DNA from: Palsa-504 sp963834685
GTDB lineage: Bacteria > Actinomycetota > Actinomycetes > Streptosporangiales > Streptosporangiaceae
DNA: 64,000 bases
Direction of reading: 5' to 3'
Assembly (NCBI GenBank): GCA_963834685.1
Contig: CAWICW010000016.1
Coordinates: forward strand, 101,986-165,985
Part shown: positions 43,414-49,473 of the stretch, piece by piece
How positions within the stretch are numbered: position 1 is the stretch's first letter
Layout: each line of letters begins with the position of its first letter
The notes under the pieces: model-generated
Databases searched by the model: none
Seen by the model: only the letters and a program-made list of their open reading frames with translations
What the model was told of the DNA's origin: nothing
Made by a program: the position numbers and the translations under genes

Positions 43414-44382
43414 GTGACCATTAGGCCCGCCGTCGAGCGCGGCGGATCCATGCCCGTTGTCGGCGTCGGGTCCGCCGGGATCAGAGCGAGTGGCTTGACC
43501 AAGTCCTACGACTCGGTCCAGGCGGTTCGCGAGGTCAACCTCGAGATCGCGCGGGGCGAAACGGTCGCCTTGCTCGGTCCGAACGGGGCGGGCAAGACGA
43601 CGACGATTGACATGATCCTCGGCCTTCGCCGCCCCGACGCCGGAGCTGTCACCGTCTGCGGCCTCCCTCCAGCTTCCGCCGTCAGGTTGGGCTTGGTCGG
43701 TGGGATGCTCCAGACGGGATCGCTGCCCGACTTTCTGCGCGTGCGCGAGCTGGTCTCGCTGGTCGCCTCCTACTACCCACACCCGCTTCCGGTCGATGAG
43801 GTGCTGGCACTTACGGGGCTGGGCGACCTCGCGGAGCGCCGGACGACGAAGCTGTCCGGCGGGCAAGCCCAGCTGGTGCGCTTCGCCACGGCACTCGTCG
43901 CCAACTCCGATCTCCTGGTGCTCGACGAGCCGACCGCGGGCATCGACGTCGAGGGTCGCCGCGAGTTCTGGCGGGTCATGCGCGGACTCGCTTCGAAGGG
44001 CAAGACCATCGTGTTCGCGACCCATTACCTCGAAGAGGCAGACGCCTTTGCGGATCGGATCGTGCTCATCGCCCACGGCCGCATCGTCGCCGACGGACCG
44101 GCAACCGAGATCAAGGCGAAGGTAGGGTCCCGATCGGTCCGAGCGACCCTCCCTGGAGTCGATCTCCCGTCGCTTCGCGCTCTGCCAGGCGTGACGAACG
44201 TCGAGCGCCACGGCGACACAGTGATCCTGTCGTGCTCGGACGCCGACGCTGCGCTCCCGGCGCTGTTCGCGAGGTTCCCCGAGGTCCGAGACGTCGAAGC
44301 GGCTGGCGGAAGCCTTGAGGAAGCGTTCCTCGAGCTGACGGCTACGAACGACAACCCTCGCTCAGGGGGGGCTGCCGCGTGA
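43414..44382 (+). CDS. ABC exporter ATP-binding protein (DrrA-like)
   Basis: A 322-residue ATPase: Walker A GPNGAGKTTTID, signature KLSGGQAQLVRFATAL, Walker B LLVLDEPTAGIDVEGR and switch His in FATHYLEEAD. A 90-residue C-terminal extension (GSRSVRATLPGVDL ... SLEEAFLELT) is typical of DrrA-type drug exporters. GTG 43414 has a weak GATGAT box 6 nt upstream; ATG 43450 is the alternative. The stop overlaps the permease GTG by 4 nt. A TetR gene follows the pair. Confidence 0.88.
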   Translation: MTIRPAVERGGSMPVVGVGSAGIRASGLTKSYDSVQAVREVNLEIARGETVALLGPNGAGKTTTIDMILGLRRPDAGAVTVCGLPPASAVRLGLVGGMLQTGSLPDFLRVRELVSLVASYYPHPLPVDEVLALTGLGDLAERRTTKLSGGQAQLVRFATALVANSDLLVLDEPTAGIDVEGRREFWRVMRGLASKGKTIVFATHYLEEADAFADRIVLIAHGRIVADGPATEIKAKVGSRSVRATLPGVDLPSLRALPGVTNVERHGDTVILSCSDADAALPALFARFPEVRDVEAAGGSLEEAFLELTATNDNPRSGGAAA

Positions 44383-45113
44383 GCGCCGTGACCCACGTGC
44401 ACTATGAGCTCCTTCGCTCCTTCCGCAACCGCCTGACGTGGGCGCTCGCCATAGTGCTGCCGCTCGTCGTCTACTACGCGGTCACGTCGGGCCAGCGTCA
44501 CGTATTCGTCTACGCCGCGGGCGTCTCCTTCCCTCTCTACTTCATGACCGGGATGGCCGCCTATGGCGCGATGTTCGCCGCGATCGGACCCGGTGCCCGT
44601 CTCGCGCGCGACCGCGCTCGAGGCTGGACCCGTCAGCTGCGGATTACGCCCCTGCGGGTTCGTACCGACTACCTCGCGAAGATGCTCGCGGCTTACCTCG
44701 TGGCGCTGCCCGCGCTCGTCTTGGTGTTTCTGGCCGGCGTAACGCTCGGAGTGCGCCTCGACGCGGCGCAGTGGTTCGAGATGACTGGCCTGCTCCTTAT
44801 TGGCTTGGTGCCGTTCATCTTGATGGGCCTCATCTTGGGTCACCTCATCGCGACGGATGCCCTCGTGCCGGTTATGGGCTGGCTCGTCGTCTTCTTCGCC
44901 CTCTTTGGTGGCGCCTTCGGGAGTTTGTTCAACAGCGGGGCGATGCTGACCGTCGTGAAGCTGCTGCCCTCCTACTGGCTCGTGCATTCCGGCGAGGCCG
45001 CGCTCCTCCACGGTGATTGGCCGGCGGAGGGATGGATCGTCCTCGCCTGCTGGACCGCCGCGCTCGTCCCACTTGCCGTAGTCGCCTACCGGCACGACAC
45101 CGGCGAGGCGTGA
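44379..45113 (+). CDS. ABC-2 type permease
   Basis: A 244-residue membrane protein with six predicted helices (about residues 20-36, 46-66, 98-124, 134-158, 162-182, 215-238) and the ABC-2 layout of DrrB-like proteins (HYELLRSFRNRLTWALAIVLPLVVYY at the start; RDRARGWTRQLRITPL before helix 3). GTG 44379 overlaps the ATPase stop (GTGA). With the ATPase it should form a homodimeric exporter for a lipid or drug. The neighbouring amine/aldehyde operon makes export of its product an attractive guess only. Confidence 0.88.
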   Translation: MSAVTHVHYELLRSFRNRLTWALAIVLPLVVYYAVTSGQRHVFVYAAGVSFPLYFMTGMAAYGAMFAAIGPGARLARDRARGWTRQLRITPLRVRTDYLAKMLAAYLVALPALVLVFLAGVTLGVRLDAAQWFEMTGLLLIGLVPFILMGLILGHLIATDALVPVMGWLVVFFALFGGAFGSLFNSGAMLTVVKLLPSYWLVHSGEAALLHGDWPAEGWIVLACWTAALVPLAVVAYRHDTGEA

Positions 45114-45192
45114 TCGCACATCCTCACAGCCAACCTTCGACGTCGTGCCAAAGCTGGTTCTCGCGGATAGGCCGCCATAGCGTCGGCGATCA

Positions 45193-45930
45193 GTGCGCAA
45201 CTTTGACCTTCGCGAGCCGCGAAACCGCTGTCAGCGAGCTGCAGACGCGCTCGCGGCAAGGTCATGGCCCAACTCGGGCAACCGGCCGCGACGGCGCGGC
45301 GCCGCCCTGGAGCAGGCGATCCTCGACGCTGCCTGGGAGGAGCTCACACAGGCCGGCTACCGGGACTTCACGATCGAGGGCGTCGCCGCCCGGGTGCAAA
45401 CCGGAAAGCAGGCGATCTACCGCCGCTGGCCAGGGCGAGCACAGCTCGTGATCGCCGCGATGCGCAGGCACGCGCCGGCCTTCTCCGGGGAGCTGCCTGA
45501 CACCGGCGAGCTACGCGCAGACGTGCTCGCGCTGCTGCGCCGGGCGGCCGAACGCAACGTGCAGCTCGGCCCAGAGACGATCCGCCGCTTGCTGGCCGAG
45601 GTGGCCGAGGACCCCGGGCCCGAGGCGCTGATCAACCGCACCGCCGGCGAAGCCGCCATGCGCACGATCCTTGAGCGGGCCGCCGTTCGCGGCGAGGTCA
45701 ACCTCGATCAGATCTCACCCAGGATCGCCGCGCTGCCGGTCGACCTCTTCCGGCACGAGCAGTTCCTCACCAGCGCACCCGTCCCCGATGCCGTGATCCT
45801 CGAAATCGTCGACGAGGTCTTCTTGCCCCTCGCCTGCCGCGACTCCGTTAACGCCAGCCACTGCCGGTCACGGCGACGCCGGAGGCCTGGGCCCGGATCT
45901 CAACCCGCGGGCTCACAAACGAGGATCTGA
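45193..45930 (+). CDS. TetR-family repressor
   Basis: A 245-residue regulator with the helix-turn-helix GAALEQAILDAAWEELTQAGYRDFTIEGVAARVQTGKQAIYRRWPGRAQLVIAA and a TetR_C-type ligand domain. The first 35 residues before the HTH are longer than usual, so translation may begin later. The last third is duplicated at 42888-43235; the C-terminal 25 residues (SRRRRRPGPGSQPAGSQTRI) look like out-of-family read-through, so the gene end may already be altered by the rearrangement. Its position behind the ABC genes suggests that it controls them. Confidence 0.82.
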   Translation: MRNFDLREPRNRCQRAADALAARSWPNSGNRPRRRGAALEQAILDAAWEELTQAGYRDFTIEGVAARVQTGKQAIYRRWPGRAQLVIAAMRRHAPAFSGELPDTGELRADVLALLRRAAERNVQLGPETIRRLLAEVAEDPGPEALINRTAGEAAMRTILERAAVRGEVNLDQISPRIAALPVDLFRHEQFLTSAPVPDAVILEIVDEVFLPLACRDSVNASHCRSRRRRRPGPGSQPAGSQTRI

Positions 45931-45964
45931 CCCCGCCACCCGCGACAGCTACCAGAGGTCGAAA
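45617..45964 (+). repeat. 348-bp direct repeat, right copy
   Basis: Right copy of the duplicated segment at 42888-43235. It begins inside the TetR gene and ends exactly where the IS630-type element starts, so its right edge may be an insertion junction. Confidence 0.85.
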
Positions 45965-47150
45965 GGCCAGGGTGTGGGTCTACGGCGGTTCGGGTTCGAG
46001 GCTGAGCCCGGTCTGGGCGAGGAATCCGTCGATGAGGCCGGGCCGGTACTGGATGCGCTTGAGCCGGTTCTTCATGATCGCGGCGAGCCGGCGCGGCTTA
46101 CCGCAGGATCCGAGGTTGCCCAGGCCTGTTCTTCATGTTTGACCAGGCGCCCTCGACCGGGTTCAGGTCCGGGGCGTAGGCCGGCATCTGGACGACGGTC
46201 AGCCAGTCCCGGTGCGGCTGCAGCAGCGTGCGCATCACGCCGCTGATGTGCGTGTTCAGATTGTCCCAGCAGAGAATGACCGGGGCATGAAGCTGGGTGT
46301 GCGCGGCGGTGACCAGGCCGGCGTAGTCCGCCTCGGACAAGGAACGGCGCTCGCCCTTGCGCCCACTGTGGACGCGGGTCCGGTAGAAGAACCGGCTGCG
46401 GGCACCGGGCCGAAAGCAGGTCATTCCTGCCACGGACACCCGCCCGGAGCCTTTCCCGGACACCAGCACCACCGGGGTATGGCCGTGGCGGGCCCAGCTG
46501 CGGGCCTTCGGCGGGCGCAGGGACTGTCCGGCCTCGTCCTCGAAGCAGAGGTACGCCCCGGTCGCCGCCGCTAGCCTCGAAGCTTGACCCAGGTCACATT
46601 CCGCCAGGCGGCGATCGCGGCCTCGTCGCGCTCCGCGGCCCGGTGCGCAGGGACCTGCGGGGTGAACCCGATCCGGTGCAGCAGATAAGAGGTGCCACGC
46701 AGCGTATAGCGCACATGGAACAACCGCCCGATCAAGGTGGCCACCCGCTCCAGCGTCCACCGCTGGTCCTCATCCCACCCCCAGCCGGCCGGGCCCAGGT
46801 CCAGCGCGCCCCGCAGCCGGGCCAGCTGCACCAGCGACAGCCGGCACACCGCCCCGCCCGCTCCCTTCGAGGCCAGCGACGCCGTGCCCCCGGCCCGCCA
46901 GCAGCGCCGCCACTGATACGCCGATTTGGTGCTCACCCGCAGCTCATGGGCTACCTGCACCGGCTTGATGACCTGCTCGTACATCGCCGCGGCCGCCAGC
47001 CGCACCCGCTCCCGCCGCGCCCTCCCCGCAGCGGTCAGGCCACCACCATCGGGATATCTCATACATCCCGGCGTAGACCGGCCGCCGCCCAGGATCACGC
47101 AGGCGCGCCGACTGTGATCAAGCAGACACAGACCCTAGCAATTCAATCCC
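45965..47150 (-). mobile_element. IS630-type insertion sequence
   Basis: About 1.19 kb. The outer ends AGGGTGTGGGTCT (from 45969, plus strand) and, on the minus strand, AGGGTCTGTGTCT (ending near 47140) are imperfect inverted repeats. The transposase reads on the minus strand but is broken into three frames. Right boundary approximate. Confidence 0.65.
45980..47098 (-). pseudogene. IS630-family transposase, frameshifted
   Basis: The first part (47098 to 46571) is the winged-helix N-terminus (RVSTKSAYQWRRCWRAGGTASLASKGAGG ... GTSYLLHRIGFTPQVP). A -1/+1 change near 46575 leads into the DDE part, with YLCFEDEAGQSL, ILCWDNLNTHISG and YAPDLNPVEGAWSNMK containing the three acidic residues. A second change near 46105 is needed to read the native ending RLAAIMKNRLKRIQYRPGLI. 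The first shift could be programmed, as in some IS630 members. The second is probably damage. Confidence 0.75.
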
Positions 47151-47550
47151 TGTAGCTGCACCGATAGCACGGGCCGTTGCCTTGATTGCACTCGCGGCGC
47201 TGGGATTATCGGGCGACCCGGTCCACGAACCGGGCCACGCCGGAGGCCGCTTCCTCGGCGTCCTGCTGACTATGCGCTACGCCCCATCATCCTGAGCCGG
47301 GCTCAAAATACCGGACCGTTCCGGCAGTAGCCCTACTGGCAAACTTTCTGGCGCCCGCCTCGAGGCCGAGCGTTGTTGACGACTGCTGCCCTCATTATGA
47401 CCGCTGGGCGGCGGGGCGACGGGGTTGGCGCTCGGGCGGGTGCTCGTCGGTGGCGTGCATGTACGCCTTCCTGTTCAGTGCTACGACCGAATTGCCATCT
47501 CATGGCTCCCACTGAATCGCGACATCTCGTCGGGCCTTCCCGTTGGCACG
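47151..47550. other. gap, no gene seen
   Basis: About 400 bp between the IS630 element and the toxin gene. A minus-strand frame near 47290-47210 reads EEAASGVARFVDRVAR, which could be the tail of a LysR-like or other regulator, but nothing upstream supports it. Confidence 0.35.
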
Positions 47551-47946
47551 TCAGATCCTGATGACTTCAAGGTCAGGTATGGCGTCATAGTCAGAGTCCT
47601 GCGTCACGATAGGAACGCCGTGAGCGATCGCTGTAGCAGCGATCCAGCTGTCGTTGATCGGCGCCCTGCGCCCCGCCGTGCGGAGCCTGGAGATCAAGAG
47701 TGCCCAGACTTCGGATACCGCCTCGTCCACGGTGAGGGCTTCGAACCGCTGGGCAAGCTGGTAAGTCGACAGTCTGCGGGAGGCGGCCTCCGGATTCTGA
47801 GCTTGCAGCACGCCGAGCCGCAACTCCCCCAGGGTTATCGCGGAGACACCCCACTCGAAATTCTCGAAACGACTGACATCCAACCGTGCGGCCTCAAGGC
47901 CGATAAAGACGGACGTATCCGCCAACGCCCGCCGTGGGATCACCAA
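47551..47946 (-). CDS. vapC: VapC-type PIN-domain toxin
   Basis: A 131-residue PIN-domain ribonuclease. The four acidic positions are seen in LADTSVFIGLE, ITLGELRLGV, INDSWIAATAIAHGVPIVTQD and SDYDAI. VapC toxins cut tRNA or rRNA when the antitoxin is degraded. The ATG at 47946 lies inside the end of the antitoxin gene (7-nt overlap), the usual coupling. Confidence 0.9.
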   Translation of the reverse strand: MVIPRRALADTSVFIGLEAARLDVSRFENFEWGVSAITLGELRLGVLQAQNPEAASRRLSTYQLAQRFEALTVDEAVSEVWALLISRLRTAGRRAPINDSWIAATAIAHGVPIVTQDSDYDAIPDLEVIRI

Positions 47947-48194
47947 GGTAGGTCGTCCGTGGACTCGGTGAGAGTTGCTCGCAATTCCTCAGACAGGCCG
48001 GTGGTATCTGGTCCCAGCCGCACGAGTTCACGGCCGATCTCTGGTGCGGGCAGCCATTGCCGCCGACGCGAAAGCGGGATGATCTTCGCCACAGGGCGGT
48101 TGTCTTTGAAGACTTCGATCTCCTCGCCTGCTTCCACACGCCGCAAGACCTCTGCCGTGTGGTTACGAAGCTCACGTGCAGGGATAGCAGTCAT
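47940..48194 (-). CDS. vapB: Phd/YefM-type antitoxin
   Basis: An 84-residue antitoxin beginning MTAIPARELRNHTAEVLRRVEAGEEIEVFKDNRPVAKIIPL, the classic Phd/YefM DNA-binding half, with an unstructured acidic C-terminus (LTESTDDLPW) that would wrap the toxin. ATG 48194 has TACACT 6 nt upstream (leaderless) and an inverted repeat overlapping the -35 region, fitting autoregulation by the complex. Confidence 0.88.
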   Translation of the reverse strand: MTAIPARELRNHTAEVLRRVEAGEEIEVFKDNRPVAKIIPLSRRRQWLPAPEIGRELVRLGPDTTGLSEELRATLTESTDDLPW

Positions 48195-48229
48195 ACATCA
48201 AGTGTAGTCAGAGTGCTACATGCGTAGCA
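48195..48229 (-). promoter_or_regulatory. toxin-antitoxin promoter and operator
   Basis: On the minus strand TACACT (48206-48201) is the -10 box, 6 nt before ATG 48194. TGCTAC-ATGC-GTAGCA (48214-48229) is a perfect inverted repeat at the place of the -35 box, the expected site for repression by VapB/VapBC. Confidence 0.6.
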
Positions 48230-48297
48230 ACACCTGACGCTCTGGGTGGTGCGCCCAGGATTTCTCTCGCCCCGTACACGTCAAGGAGTATTGAAAG

Positions 48298-49058
48298 GTG
48301 TCCGACAAGATGCCCGGATCACAATGCTGCGAGCATTGCGCCGAGATCCCGGGGTTGCGGAAAGAGATCGCCGAACTACGGGCACGCCTGGACGGGCTGA
48401 GCGACACACCGGGAGATACGGAGGCCAGCAGACCCTCGCAGGCGAAGATCGAGCAACCCCCTGCGGTCCAGCCGCCGCGGCAGATGCCACTGCCCCGCCC
48501 GGTAAACGGCGCACCCCAGAGTTTTACAGTCGGCAACAGATCGGGTTGAGCGTATGGGGCGCGCCCCGGATACTGCGTTGCTATGAGGAGTCCCTCGATC
48601 GGCTGCTCCTGCCGCGCGGCGTCGCCAACCGCGCCGCACAGCTGATCGAGAAGGCGGGCAGCCGCCTGGCGATCACCGATCTCCGCAGCGCCCCCAGAGA
48701 GCTTGAGGTCATGTTCGCCGGAACGTCGCGGGCGGAGAAGCGGGTTGCGGTGGACGCGGTCGCCGCCCACGAACTCGGGGTCCTCGTAGCGCCTCCCGGC
48801 GCCGGGAAGACAGTGATGGGATGCGCCGTAATCGTCCGGCACCGGGTACCGGCGCTCATCCTGGTAGACAGGACTCCGCTGGTGGATCAGTGGAAGGAAC
48901 GGCTGTGCAAACACCTCGGCCTCAGCCCGAGGGAGATCGGCCAGCTCGGCGGCGGCAAGAAGACGAAACTTACCGGCCGGATAGACCTGACTGGTGTAGC
49001 GCGGGTGACAGGGTCGCGTTCCCGACCTCGTCCCGTATTGTTGACCGCGAATGCATAG
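48298..49058 (+). pseudogene. TOTE conflict-system primase-helicase, internally deleted remnant
   Basis: From GTG 48298 the frame encodes a Cys/His start (CCEHCAEI) and a short coiled coil (PGLRKEIAELRARLDGL) followed by a Pro/Gln linker, then stops. One frame over, from about 48515, sequence reads PEFYSRQQIGLSVWGAPRILRCYEESLDRLLLPRG and then the helicase start AAHELGVLVAPPGAGKTVMGCAV (Walker A), LVDRTPLVDQWKERL and GQLGGGKK. This order matches the large TOTE-type proteins (coiled coil, archaeo-eukaryotic primase, superfamily II helicase) with the primase core and the helicase C-terminal half missing. I read it as a wreck left by two deletions. Confidence 0.65.
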
Positions 49059-49064
49059 CATTCG
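49048..49064 (+). promoter_or_regulatory. 17-bp palindrome upstream of EACC1 gene
   Basis: CGAATGC-ATA-GCATTCG is a perfect inverted repeat 26 bp before the EACC1 start. A TATTGT hexamer (49036-49041) lies just before it, so the palindrome could be an operator at the transcription start, or a hairpin in the leader. It is the only clear regulatory signal of the EACC1-caspase-chaperonin unit. Confidence 0.55.
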
Positions 49065-49089
49065 ACCGGTCACCGGGAGGGGGGACCTT

Positions 49090-49470
49090 ATGGCTAATAA
49101 GGATCGGATAACACTGTCCGTCGAAGACGGGCCCACAGTCGACGCGGCCAGAGCGGCTACGATGCTGGCCCGCGAACTGGCCCGTGAAGGTATCCGGGTC
49201 ACCACTGCCGGCGGATCTGCACCGGAGGACACTAAGAGCGGGATCGTCATCACGGCGGGGACCCTGGTTATCAGCGGCGCAGTATCCGCCCAGGCTGTCC
49301 GCTCGACGGCGCAGATCGTGATCGCCGCGATGCGGCGTGGTCTCACCGGACGGATCCATCTGGAGGATGGCGGCCGCAAGATCGATGTTGAGAACGCCTC
49401 ACGCGACACTGAGCGGGATCTTGTCGCCTGGCTCACCGCGTCGAGTGCCCCTGACCAGGGCGGGGAATAG
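49090..49470 (+). CDS. EACC1-like protein (effector-associated constant component)
   Basis: A 126-residue protein. An N-terminal strand-helix unit (ITLSVEDGPTVDAARAATMLARELAREGIRV), a hydrophobic GIVITAGTLVISGAVSAQAVRSTAQIVIAAM segment and the ending RIHLEDGGRKIDVENASRDTERDLVAWL match small proteins I know as effector-associated constant component 1, which accompany caspase or trypsin effectors in predicted actinobacterial conflict systems. A GGGAGGGGG site precedes ATG 49090. The caspase-chaperonin gene starts 3 nt after its stop, so both proteins are made together. The family call is from memory of these patterns. Confidence 0.6.
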   Translation: MANKDRITLSVEDGPTVDAARAATMLARELAREGIRVTTAGGSAPEDTKSGIVITAGTLVISGAVSAQAVRSTAQIVIAAMRRGLTGRIHLEDGGRKIDVENASRDTERDLVAWLTASSAPDQGGE

Positions 49471-49473
49471 CCG

